A stretch of 46,937 nucleotides of DNA from Wenzhouxiangella sp. (GTDB lineage Bacteria; Pseudomonadota; Gammaproteobacteria; Xanthomonadales; Wenzhouxiangellaceae), in the NCBI GenBank assembly GCA_007119095.1, contig SKQI01000010.1:1-46937 (forward strand). The letters run 5' to 3'. The translations under genes and the position numbers were made by a program. Shown piece by piece: positions 32,314 to 40,133 of the stretch. The notes under the pieces were generated by a model, which ran no database searches, was not told where the DNA came from, and saw nothing but the letters and a program-made list of their open reading frames with translations. The number at the start of each line of letters is the position of its first letter. The first letter of the stretch is position 1.

Positions 32314-32987
32314 AGCGAGCCTTGCGATTCCTGCGCCGCTGGCTGGTGCGCTCGGCCTTGCTGGTTATTGGCCTGACGGTCGCAGTGACCTTGCCGCTTC
32401 GCTGGCTGGATCCGCCAACCACGATGTTCATGGTCATCGAGCGCTGGCAAAGCGCTGCCTGGCCGAGGCAGCACTGGACAGACGCAGATCAGATACCGGA
32501 TGTGCTCCGCCTGGCAGTGATCGCCGCCGAGGATCAGAATTTTCCGTACCACCGTGGCTTTGATACGGTGCAGATTCGGGCAGCGCTCGATGGTCTCCAA
32601 CGCGGTGAACGTCTGCGCGGTGCCAGTACCCTGAGCCAACAATTGGCCAGAAACCTCTATTTGTGGCCGCAGCGTAGCTGGCTGCGAAAAGGGCTCGAGG
32701 CCTGGTTTACCGTCCCGCTGGAGCTGTTTCTGCCGAAGGAACGGCTGTTGTTCATTTACCTCAATGTTGTCGAGTTTGGCCCGGGCATATACGGGGCTGA
32801 AGCGGCAGCCCAACACCACTTCGGCAAGCCGGCCATTGCCTTGACCCGGCAGGAAGCGGCGCTGCTCGCCGCCACGCTGCCAGCGCCGAAACACCGCGTT
32901 CCGGCCAACCCCGATCAGGCCATGCGCGACCGGCAGCGCTGGATTCTGAGGCAAATGGACAACCTCGGTTTAGCCTGGCTGCCGTAA
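32304..32987 (+). CDS. mtgA: Monofunctional biosynthetic peptidoglycan transglycosylase
   Basis: Polymerises lipid II into glycan strands at the inner membrane, 227 residues. One N-terminal TM helix (LLVIGLTVAVTLPL) precedes the GT51 domain with catalytic Glu in AAEDQNFPYHRGFD, GASTLSQQLARNLYLWPQRSWLRKGLEAW, and the second Glu region FIYLNVVEFGPGIYGAEAAA. No transpeptidase domain, so MtgA and not a class A PBP. Start is GTG 32304; TTG 32310 is an alternative. Both overlap the preceding gene. Confidence 0.93.
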   Translation: MALKRALRFLRRWLVRSALLVIGLTVAVTLPLRWLDPPTTMFMVIERWQSAAWPRQHWTDADQIPDVLRLAVIAAEDQNFPYHRGFDTVQIRAALDGLQRGERLRGASTLSQQLARNLYLWPQRSWLRKGLEAWFTVPLELFLPKERLLFIYLNVVEFGPGIYGAEAAAQHHFGKPAIALTRQEAALLAATLPAPKHRVPANPDQAMRDRQRWILRQMDNLGLAWLP

Positions 32988-33039
32988 TCGGCTAGACTGG
33001 CCAGATAGCGAAAAGCACCAAAAGGGGAGTCCTCTCGCC

Positions 33040-34134
33040 ATGGATTTGCACAAGTACCTTCAGGCAATGGTCAAGCACGAGGCCTCTGATTTGTTTTTCA
33101 GCGCGGGCGCGCCGGTTGGCATCAAGATTCATGGCAAAACGCGGTTTCTCGGAGAGCATCGGCTGAGTTCGGCTGAATCCCGTCAGCTGGCTTTTTCCAT
33201 TCTGACTGACAAGCAAAGCGCTGAATTCGAGCGCGAAATGGAGTTGAACCTGGCCCTGGCCCTTGATGGTATCGGTCGTTTCAGAGTCAATGTGTTTCGT
33301 CAGCGCGGCTCCGTGGCCATGGTCGTGCGTCATATCAAGGCCGAGATACCTTCAATTGAGGCGCTCAACCTGCCGGTGAAGCTCAAGGAGTTGATCATGG
33401 CACCACGAGGTCTGGTGCTTGTGGTGGGGTCGACCGGATCCGGCAAGTCCACCACGCTGGCCTCAATGATTGATTATCGCAACGAGCACCGGACTGGTCA
33501 CATTCTCACGATCGAGGACCCGATTGAGTTTCTGCACAGCCACAAAAAATGCATTGTCGATCAGCGCGAAGTCGGTCTCGATACCCTCAGCTATGCCGCT
33601 GCGCTGAAGAACGCCATGCGCGAGGCACCTGACGTGATTCTGATTGGTGAAATTCGCGACCGCGACACCATGCAGCATGCCATTGCCTACGCCGAAACCG
33701 GTCATCTCTGCTTGTCCACGCTGCATGCTAATAACGCCAACCAGGCGCTGGACAGGATCATCAATTTCTTCCCTGAGTCGGCGCATCAGCAGCTTTTTGT
33801 CGATTTGTCGCTGCATTTGCAGTCGATCATCAGTCAGCGGCTGGTGCCCAGTCTCGATGGTCTGCGCGTTCCGGCTGTTGAATTGTTGATACGGACACCG
33901 TTTGTGGCAGACCTTATTCTCAAGGCCGAGATCAGCGGGCTGAAGGATGCGATGAAAGAGGGCAGTCAGCATGGCATGCAGACCTTTGACCAGTCTCTGC
34001 TGGAGCTTTTCAAAGCCGGCAAGATCAGCGCCGAAGAGGCGCTGGAACATGCCGATTCCCGCAATGACCTGGGGCTGAATATCCGGCTTCACGCTGGCGC
34101 CGGCAGTGCACCCAGCGAATGGGATCTGCAGTAG
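33040..34134 (+). CDS. pilU: Type IV pilus retraction ATPase, PilU type
   Basis: Hexameric motor ATPase that aids pilus retraction, 364 residues. The N-terminal PAS-like domain includes SDLFFSAGAPVGIKIHG. Walker A is GSTGSGKSTT, the Asp box includes TIEDPIEFLH, Walker B is VILIGEIRDRDTM and the His box is STLHANNANQALDRI. HANNANQ with INFFPE points to PilU over PilT. AAGGGGAG precedes the ATG. No pilT is beside it here; retraction by PilU normally needs PilT. A large palindrome follows the stop. Confidence 0.92.
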   Translation: MDLHKYLQAMVKHEASDLFFSAGAPVGIKIHGKTRFLGEHRLSSAESRQLAFSILTDKQSAEFEREMELNLALALDGIGRFRVNVFRQRGSVAMVVRHIKAEIPSIEALNLPVKLKELIMAPRGLVLVVGSTGSGKSTTLASMIDYRNEHRTGHILTIEDPIEFLHSHKKCIVDQREVGLDTLSYAAALKNAMREAPDVILIGEIRDRDTMQHAIAYAETGHLCLSTLHANNANQALDRIINFFPESAHQQLFVDLSLHLQSIISQRLVPSLDGLRVPAVELLIRTPFVADLILKAEISGLKDAMKEGSQHGMQTFDQSLLELFKAGKISAEEALEHADSRNDLGLNIRLHAGAGSAPSEWDLQ

Positions 34135-34149
34135 CTGGAGCGCCAGCAG

Positions 34150-34302
34150 CCTGCGCGGCAGAAGCCGTCCGGGCTGCAACGGCGCCCTCGCCATTGAGTG
34201 CGTCTATCGTCGAGCTTACATAGCATCACTATGCGCGCTTTCCGATAGACACACTCAATGGCGATTGCATCCCTTTCGCCTCGAACGTTTCTGCCGCGCA
34301 GG
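34150..34302. repeat. 153-bp nested palindromic element
   Basis: Every arm is centred on base 34226. Outer arms CCTGCGCGGCAGAA (34150-34163) and its perfect complement (34289-34302). Middle arms of 22 bases (34188-34209 and 34243-34264) differ at one position. Inner arms are AGC/GCT and CATAG (34219-34223)/CTATG (34229-34233). The 24-base segments between outer and middle arms are equal in length but match at only 10 positions. It fills the gap between the convergent pilU and ALG10-like genes, and no gene is called inside it. It could be a miniature mobile element, a repetitive extragenic palindrome or a large terminator/structured RNA. Confidence 0.8.
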
Positions 34303-34305
34303 TTC

Positions 34306-35556
34306 CTAGAGAAAGTACTTGAGTGAACTTGCCGCTGCAAAGAAGGCAGCGCTCAGCAAGGCGAACCAGAGCAGCAGTGAAATCTCCTGCCATTTGTGCT
34401 GGGGCTGGCGAAAGAGCAGCCAGAGCACAAGCGGTGGGATGTAGTAGCGCTGTTCGATCAACTCTGCCGGCAGCATCGCGAGCACCGTCACTGGAAACAA
34501 CCAGATTGAGGCCTTCTCTTTCAATGGCGATACGGCAATGCTGAGCAGGCTCCAGGCCATCAGCGGAAAGGCAAGCAGGCGCGCCACCGGGTCATTGGCC
34601 AGCCAGCCCAAGACCCGGTTGCGAAGGTGGAATTCCGGCAGGCCCAGATTGTAGTGATGGGTAACGGCGAAGCTGAACCAGTAATAGAGACCCAGCAGGA
34701 GCAGGGCGGGGATGATCCACCAGCGCTTGCGAACGAGAGCCGCAATGTTGCCCAGATTGGCGATATGCAAGGGCAAGAGCACCAGCCAGAGCGCCAGCAG
34801 CATGAAAAAGACCTGGCTTGGATACAGCCCGCCGAGCTGATGCGACATCCGGTCTCCCACAGCCACGCCGCGGTTGAGAACCAGAAAAATGATGAACGCA
34901 AACAGCGGCAGCAAAAGTGGCCAGGTGCTCTTCAGCGCGGGCACCAACGCTTGACCCGCAGCTCGAATCTTGTCGCTCAGGTTGTCTCCGGCAGCCAGTG
35001 CCGTACCGATGCCGGCCTGGTGGACAGCCATCAGCCAGACCAGCCCCAGCCAGAAGACATTGGTTTGACGGATGAAAAGCGCAGCCAGTCCTATGCAGGC
35101 TGCCGCCTTGAAGCGCTGGCGATCGGCCAGCAGAACAACTGCCAGCAGCGCTGCCAGAGCCAGCAGGTCGGTGTACAGGAGGACATAGAACGGCCACAAC
35201 AGCGGACAGGCCAGCAGTTGCAGTGAACGCAGGAATGGCTGCTGGGCGGCATGAGCGCGCCAGTACAGCCAGGCAAGGAAAATGACGCTGCTGGCCAGCA
35301 GCGCGCTAATCGCACGCAATGCGGTGACCTGATCCAGTCCGAGCAGTGCAGCAGGCGCAGATACGATCAGGTGGTAACCGGGAGTGACCGTGATTTCCGG
35401 GACGCGCTTGAATTCACCGGCCAGAAAAAACTGGATCTGGCCGTGATGGAAGTGCTCGTCGACCATCAGCTGGTCGGGCAGCAGATACAGGCTGGAGGCC
35501 AGGATGCCCAGGGTGATCAGCGCCAGCAGGACGCTGCTGAGCCCGGTCTTGCTCAT
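34306..35556 (-). CDS. ALG10/DIE2-like polytopic membrane glycosyltransferase
   Basis: 416 residues with about ten TM helices. The first loop carries DEHFHHGQIQFFLAGEF (Asp33-Glu34) and EITVTPGYHL, and later LFIRQTNVFWLGLVW. The trio DExFH, ITxTPGxxx and RQTNxxW is the pattern of eukaryotic ALG10/DIE2 alpha-1,2-glucosyltransferases, which use dolichyl-phosphate-glucose. A bacterial counterpart would use a polyprenyl-phosphate sugar and glycosylate a periplasmic acceptor, which is unknown. Last gene of the minus-strand series; it starts six bases before the DUF4126 gene stop. Confidence 0.72.
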   Translation of the reverse strand: MSKTGLSSVLLALITLGILASSLYLLPDQLMVDEHFHHGQIQFFLAGEFKRVPEITVTPGYHLIVSAPAALLGLDQVTALRAISALLASSVIFLAWLYWRAHAAQQPFLRSLQLLACPLLWPFYVLLYTDLLALAALLAVVLLADRQRFKAAACIGLAALFIRQTNVFWLGLVWLMAVHQAGIGTALAAGDNLSDKIRAAGQALVPALKSTWPLLLPLFAFIIFLVLNRGVAVGDRMSHQLGGLYPSQVFFMLLALWLVLLPLHIANLGNIAALVRKRWWIIPALLLLGLYYWFSFAVTHHYNLGLPEFHLRNRVLGWLANDPVARLLAFPLMAWSLLSIAVSPLKEKASIWLFPVTVLAMLPAELIEQRYYIPPLVLWLLFRQPQHKWQEISLLLWFALLSAAFFAAASSLKYFL

Positions 35557-35562
35557 CGAAGC

Positions 35563-36168
35563 TCAGATCGGCGTTGTGTCCGGGGTCGGCGCTTTGCGTC
35601 GCCGCAGCCAGCGAACCATCCAGACCAGCAGCGCGACCAGGGCGATAATGACAATGATCCCGAATACGATCGGGATCAGCAGCGCCATGGCAATGGCAAA
35701 CAGGCTGCCCGCAGTCTCACCCGTCGAAACCAACGGATTGGCGAGGCCGCCGCTGGATGCCGTGGACAGGCCGCGCGCCAGCACGCTGCCGGTCTGAACG
35801 ATGCCTGCAGAGCCGCCACCCAGCGTGAGCGCGGTCCCCCACTGGGCCAGGTCATTCATTTCCGGGAGCAGGGAAGCGACAATGACGGTGCCGCCGCCAA
35901 TGGCGGCCGGGGTCGCCAGAATGTCGAGCAGGTTGTCAACCAGCGGGATGTAGTAGGCACCGGCCTCAAGCATGGCGGCAATGCCAACGATGATCAGCAC
36001 CGGTTCCGAGGCCAGCCAGGCAAACTGTTCTCCGACCTCCAGCCAACCCATGCGCACGGCAATGCCCAGCGCCAGAATGGGTAGAAACACCCGCAGGCCG
36101 GCTGCTGCACTCAAGGTAATGCCGGCCATGATGGCCGACAGCATGGTCAGGTCTGACACGCTTTCCAT
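35563..36168 (-). CDS. DUF4126 family membrane protein
   Basis: 201 residues, four to five TM helices. The N-terminal block LSAIMAGITLSAAAGLRVFLPILALGIAVRMGWL and the following FAWLASEPVLIIVGIAAMLEAGAYYIPLVDNLLDIL match the DUF4126 pattern (a Gly-Leu-Arg in helix one, Pro-x-x-Asp-Asn after helix two). Function unknown. The C-terminus is a basic tail (RWLRRRKAPTPD). Between rimK and the ALG10-like gene on the same strand. Confidence 0.8.
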   Translation of the reverse strand: MESVSDLTMLSAIMAGITLSAAAGLRVFLPILALGIAVRMGWLEVGEQFAWLASEPVLIIVGIAAMLEAGAYYIPLVDNLLDILATPAAIGGGTVIVASLLPEMNDLAQWGTALTLGGGSAGIVQTGSVLARGLSTASSGGLANPLVSTGETAGSLFAIAMALLIPIVFGIIVIIALVALLVWMVRWLRRRKAPTPDTTPI

Positions 36169-36200
36169 GGCGCCATTCTACGCCGCTTCGGCGGGCCGGG

Positions 36201-37106
36201 TCAGCCACTCCCCCGGGTGCGAGTCTTGTCCTTGCGCGCGTTCTTTTCCAGAAACTGAATGATCATGCCGGCGACGTCCTTGCCGGTAGCCGTTTCTATG
36301 CCCTCCAGGCCTGGTGATGAATTGACCTCCATGACCAGCGGCCCGTGGTTTGAGCGCAGCAGGTCTACCCCGGCCACGTTCAGCCCCATGATTCGGGCCG
36401 AACGCACCGCCACGGCGCGCTCCTGGGGGGTGATCTTGATCAGCTCGGCAGAGCCGCCGCGATGCAGATTGGACCGGAATTCACCGGGCTTGGCCTGGCG
36501 CTTGATTGCGGCAACCACCTTGTCGCCGATCACGAAGCAGCGGATGTCCGCACCGCCAGCTTCCTTGATGTACTCCTGGACCATGATCGAAACATTCAGC
36601 CCCATGAAAGCTTCGAGGACACTTTCGGCGGCCTTGCGTGTTTCACACAGTACGACGCCGATGCCCTGGGTGCCTTCCAGCAGCTTGGCCACCAGGGGGG
36701 CACCGCCGACCATTTCGATCAGGTCGCCGATGTCATCCGGGGCGCGGGCGAAACCGGTCACGGGCAGGCCGATGCCGCGTCTCGCCAGTAGCTGCAGTGA
36801 GCGCAGCTTGTCGCGCGAACGGGTCACGGCAACCGATTCATTGAGCGGGAAAGTGCCCATCATCTCGAATTGGCGCAGCACGGCCGTGCCGTAAAAAGTG
36901 ATCGAGGCGCCAATTCGCGGTATGACGGCGTCAAACGGATCCAGCTGTTCTCCGCGGTAATGCATGGTCGGACGATGCGAGGCAATGTTCATGTAGCAGC
37001 GCAAGGTATCCACCACCTGGACATCGTGCCCGCGCTCCTTTGCGGCTTCAATCAGGCGGTTGGTCGAATAGATCTTTCGGCTACGGGAAAGAATGGCAAT
37101 GCGCAT
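36201..37106 (-). CDS. rimK: Ribosomal protein S6 glutamate ligase RimK
   Basis: ATP-grasp enzyme that adds glutamates to the C-terminus of ribosomal protein S6, 301 residues from ATG 37106 (MRIAILSRSRKIYSTNRLIEAA), near E. coli's 300. Seen: PRIGASITFYGTAVLRQFE, the ATP-grasp segment VAKLLEGTQGIGVVLCE, EYIKEAGGADIRCFVIGDKVVAAIKR and the metal-binding end VMEVNSSPGLEGIE. The frame stays open 47 codons further upstream into the RimB gene; that part is not family-like. Preceded by its RimB partner. Confidence 0.94.
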   Translation of the reverse strand: MRIAILSRSRKIYSTNRLIEAAKERGHDVQVVDTLRCYMNIASHRPTMHYRGEQLDPFDAVIPRIGASITFYGTAVLRQFEMMGTFPLNESVAVTRSRDKLRSLQLLARRGIGLPVTGFARAPDDIGDLIEMVGGAPLVAKLLEGTQGIGVVLCETRKAAESVLEAFMGLNVSIMVQEYIKEAGGADIRCFVIGDKVVAAIKRQAKPGEFRSNLHRGGSAELIKITPQERAVAVRSARIMGLNVAGVDLLRSNHGPLVMEVNSSPGLEGIETATGKDVAGMIIQFLEKNARKDKTRTRGSG

Positions 37107-37134
37107 GAGGATTCCTCGGGTGCTGGTTTGGCGC

Positions 37135-37587
37135 TTAGTTGAAGCGAGGTTTGCCTTGAAGAAAGGTTCTGGCTGGATAGACCAGGGCGTGGTTTTCCAT
37201 CGCGACGCGCCCCAGCAGCATGCGGTATCGCATCTTGCGTCGGTCACTCAAGGTGATGTCAACCGGCCAGCGAGAGTGGCCGATGACGATCGGCGTGCGG
37301 ATAGTCAGGCGTTCGCTTGCCTTGCCGGAACTGCTTCGCACGATGCGAGTGCCAACCAGGCGGCACTCGCAGTCGATATCGCTGACGGCTGCGATGTGGT
37401 CCAGGTGGACGCGGAACGCAACCCAGTTCAGACCATCACGCACAAATGGCCGAATGTTGCTGGCATGCAGGGCGCATGACTTGGCGCCGGTGTCGACGCG
37501 CGCGCGCAGGCGGTCAACGCCAAGCTCAGGCAGGGCAACCCACTCGCAGGCACCGATAATCATGTTCGGCCCGATATGCGAGCTCAT
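37135..37587 (-). CDS. rimB: RimB-type aspartyl/zinc protease-like protein
   Basis: 150 residues of the retropepsin-like ATP-dependent zinc protease family. The motif RARVDTGAKSCALHA has Asp32 in DTGA, and later MRYRMLLGRVAMENHALVYP is conserved. In Pseudomonas RimB is encoded with RimK and trims poly-glutamate tails of S6. The partner RimA is not here. M9 (MIIGACEWVALPELG) is an alternative start. Lies between pdhC and rimK on the same strand with short gaps. Confidence 0.85.
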   Translation of the reverse strand: MSSHIGPNMIIGACEWVALPELGVDRLRARVDTGAKSCALHASNIRPFVRDGLNWVAFRVHLDHIAAVSDIDCECRLVGTRIVRSSSGKASERLTIRTPIVIGHSRWPVDITLSDRRKMRYRMLLGRVAMENHALVYPARTFLQGKPRFN

Positions 37588-37632
37588 TGCGAGGTTCTGA
37601 CCCGGCTCCAGTTCAGCAACGACCTGATGGCG

Positions 37633-39156
37633 CTATTCTGGTTTCGCCAGATCTTCAAGCATCGCCTTGAGGAAGCGAGCGGCTTCGCCGCCGGTGCAGG
37701 CACGATGGTCGAATGTCAGTGAAATCGGAATGATGCGATGGACTTCAATGCCACCCAGCACGGGTACCACTTCGTGGCGAAGCGCGCCAGCGGCGACGAT
37801 GGCTACGCAAGGGGGGGTGACCACTGGCGTTGCGTAGCGACCGGCAAACTTTCCGAAATTGGAAAGCACAATGGTGTAATCCTTCAAGTCCTCCGGGGGA
37901 ATCGAACGGTTGGCGGTGTTGTCTCGCAAGCGATTGATTTCCTGACGAATTTGCTGGCGATCGGCCTGGTTGACGTTGCGCAAGGCAGCAACGAAGAGTC
38001 CGTCCGCCGTATCCACGGCCATGCCCACATGCATGTTCTTGTGGATCATGCGCATGTTCTTTTCACCGTCGAACCAGGCATTCAGACCGGGTTCGGCCTG
38101 TGCGCCAGTCCATAGTGAGCGCAGCAGCCGGGCGGTGATGTCCTCACCGGCTCGCCAGGCGTGGATATCGGCATCGTCCATCAGGGTGGTCGGCACCACG
38201 TTCTTGTGCGACTCGCTCATGGCTCGGATCATGGTCCGGCGGGGCCCCCGAATGGGCTCCCATTCGCCGGATGCTGCAACAGGGGCCGGCGCACGGCTGG
38301 GGGCTGGCCGGCGTGCATCCGCATCGGCTCTGGTCGGGGCGGCTGGCTCCCGGCTGGTCCTGGCCGGTGTGTCGACGGCGGCGGTTCCGCGCTCGGCGGC
38401 GGCACGGACATCCTTCAAGGTCACAACACCATCATTGCCGGACGGCTGAACCCGGCTGATATCCACCTTGAGCTTGCGCGCCATGGCGCGCACCGCGGGT
38501 GTCACCTTGACACCACCGACGGTGCTGGTCCGCTCGCTGAGTACTTCATTCGAGCTTTGGACATTCCCGACAACGGTACCGGTATCTTCCCGCTGCTGGG
38601 GTTCCGGGCTGCCGGCTTGTTCAGCTTTTTCAGTAGCCGGTACGGTAGTGGCCTGGGGCTCTGGTTCTGGTTTCGGCTCAGTCGGAACGGTCGTTGCTGG
38701 CGACTCGTGGGCGCCTGAGTCCGGTTCTGGGGGAGTTGCTACCTCCTCATCTGCGTGTTGTGCGGCAGGTTGATCTTCCTGCGGCATTTGCTCGTCCTCA
38801 AGCGACGTGATGAAGGCAAATGCTTCTTCCTCTGCCGCCGCATCATCAGTCACTTCGTCGATGGAGGCGGGTTCCATCGTGTCTTCTGGAGCGGGAGCAT
38901 CGGCTTCCGGCTCGCTTTCGCCATCGACCTGAAACTCGCACAGCGGCGCGCCGGTCTGGATGACATCACCGGCCCGACCGTGAAGCTTGACGATGCGACC
39001 GGAGTAGGGACTGGGTACTTCGACCACCGCCTTGGCGGTTTCCATCGAAACCATCGGTTGATCCAGTTCGACCGGGTCACCTTCCTTGACCAGCCATTCG
39101 ACGATTTCGGCATCCGGCAAACCTTCACCGAGATCCGGCAGATTGAAAACTTTCAT
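37633..39156 (-). CDS. pdhC: 2-oxo acid dehydrogenase E2 component (dihydrolipoamide acyltransferase)
   Basis: Core acyltransferase, 507 residues. One lipoyl domain (1-78) has the lipoylated Lys42 in METAKAVVEV. Then come a long acidic and Ala/Pro linker (about 80-220), the E1/E3-binding domain (TPAVRAMARKLKVDISRVQPSGNDGVVTLKDV), a second linker and the catalytic domain. The active-site motif HxxxDG reads HRACTG: His484 is present but Asp is Thr. Acetyl or branched-chain acyl specificity cannot be told from sequence; E3 is not in the window. Starts within the pdhB stop (ATGA). Confidence 0.92.
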   Translation of the reverse strand: MKVFNLPDLGEGLPDAEIVEWLVKEGDPVELDQPMVSMETAKAVVEVPSPYSGRIVKLHGRAGDVIQTGAPLCEFQVDGESEPEADAPAPEDTMEPASIDEVTDDAAAEEEAFAFITSLEDEQMPQEDQPAAQHADEEVATPPEPDSGAHESPATTVPTEPKPEPEPQATTVPATEKAEQAGSPEPQQREDTGTVVGNVQSSNEVLSERTSTVGGVKVTPAVRAMARKLKVDISRVQPSGNDGVVTLKDVRAAAERGTAAVDTPARTSREPAAPTRADADARRPAPSRAPAPVAASGEWEPIRGPRRTMIRAMSESHKNVVPTTLMDDADIHAWRAGEDITARLLRSLWTGAQAEPGLNAWFDGEKNMRMIHKNMHVGMAVDTADGLFVAALRNVNQADRQQIRQEINRLRDNTANRSIPPEDLKDYTIVLSNFGKFAGRYATPVVTPPCVAIVAAGALRHEVVPVLGGIEVHRIIPISLTFDHRACTGGEAARFLKAMLEDLAKPE

Positions 39157-40133
39157 GAGACCTCCAGTACCTGGTTGACAGCGTGCAGGATGCGCTTGAC
39201 GCTCGGCATATACTTCATTTCGTTGCGGTAGAGCGGCATGACGGTATCGTAACCGCAGACCCGCTTGACGGGTGCTTGCAGGCTCCAGATGCCGGCGTCG
39301 GCCAGGTTCGCCGCAATTTCACCGGCGACGCCGCAGTGCCTGGGGGCTTCCTGGACAATGACGCAGCGCCCGGTCCGCTCGACCGACTCGATGATGGTAT
39401 CCATGTCGATCGGGCTCAACGTGGCTACATCGATGACTTCGGCGCTGACGCCTTTCTGCTCCAGCTGATCCGCCGCTTGCAGGGTTTCCTTGACCATCGC
39501 GCCCCAGGTCACCAGGGTCACGTCCTTGCCGTCGCGCAGGGTGAAGCAGACATCCAGCGGCAATTCTTCACCGTCGTCCTCCACCTCTTCGCGCTGCCAG
39601 CGGTAAATCCGCTTGGGCTCCATGTAGATTACCGGGTCCGGGTCGCGAATCGCGGCCAGCAGCAGCCCGTAGGCGCGTGAGGGCGATGAGGGCATGACCA
39701 CGCGAATGCCGGGCATGTGCGCAAACAGCGCTTCCGGGCTCTCGGAGTGATGCTCGGGAGCATGAATGCCGCCACCGGTCGGGAAGCGCAACACCATCGG
39801 GCAGCTCAGGCGTCCGCGTGTTCGGTTGCGCATGCGACCTGCGTGGCACATCAGGTGGTCGATCATCGGCATCGTGAAACCGCAGAACTGGGCTTCAGCG
39901 ACCGGCTTGATGCCCTGGGTTGACATCCCCACGGTCATGCCGGCGATCATTACTTCGGCCAGCGGCGTATCAATGACACGTTCGTCACCAAAGCGCTGCT
40001 GCAGGCCGGCCGTTGCCCGAAACACACCGCCATTGATGCCCACGTCTTCGCCCAGTACGACCACGGCAGGGTCTTCCTCCATGGCTCGGGCCAGCGCCAT
40101 CGTGACGCCTTCGATCAGGGTGATTTTCGCCAT
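39153..40133 (-). CDS. pdhB: 2-oxo acid (pyruvate) dehydrogenase E1 beta subunit
   Basis: 326 residues, the beta half of an alpha2beta2 E1. Opening KITLIEGVTMALARAMEEDPAVVVLGEDVG has the conserved Glu and GEDVG. The middle has DTPLAEVMIAGMTVGMS and AEAQFCGF, and the C-terminal transketolase domain includes VIVQEAPRHCGVAGEI. It shares one base with the pdhA stop and four with the pdhC start, so the three are translated together. Confidence 0.93.
   Translation of the reverse strand: MAKITLIEGVTMALARAMEEDPAVVVLGEDVGINGGVFRATAGLQQRFGDERVIDTPLAEVMIAGMTVGMSTQGIKPVAEAQFCGFTMPMIDHLMCHAGRMRNRTRGRLSCPMVLRFPTGGGIHAPEHHSESPEALFAHMPGIRVVMPSSPSRAYGLLLAAIRDPDPVIYMEPKRIYRWQREEVEDDGEELPLDVCFTLRDGKDVTLVTWGAMVKETLQAADQLEQKGVSAEVIDVATLSPIDMDTIIESVERTGRCVIVQEAPRHCGVAGEIAANLADAGIWSLQAPVKRVCGYDTVMPLYRNEMKYMPSVKRILHAVNQVLEVS

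Noticed and set aside
34089..34340. Similar peptides on both strands across the palindrome (AIECVYR..)
   Set aside because: The similarity is a by-product of the inverted repeat; neither frame fits a gene and both overlap neighbouring genes.
37633..39156. Reading pdhC as 2-oxoglutarate dehydrogenase E2 (sucB)
   Set aside because: It is co-transcribed with separate E1 alpha and beta genes; 2-oxoglutarate dehydrogenase uses a single-chain SucA.
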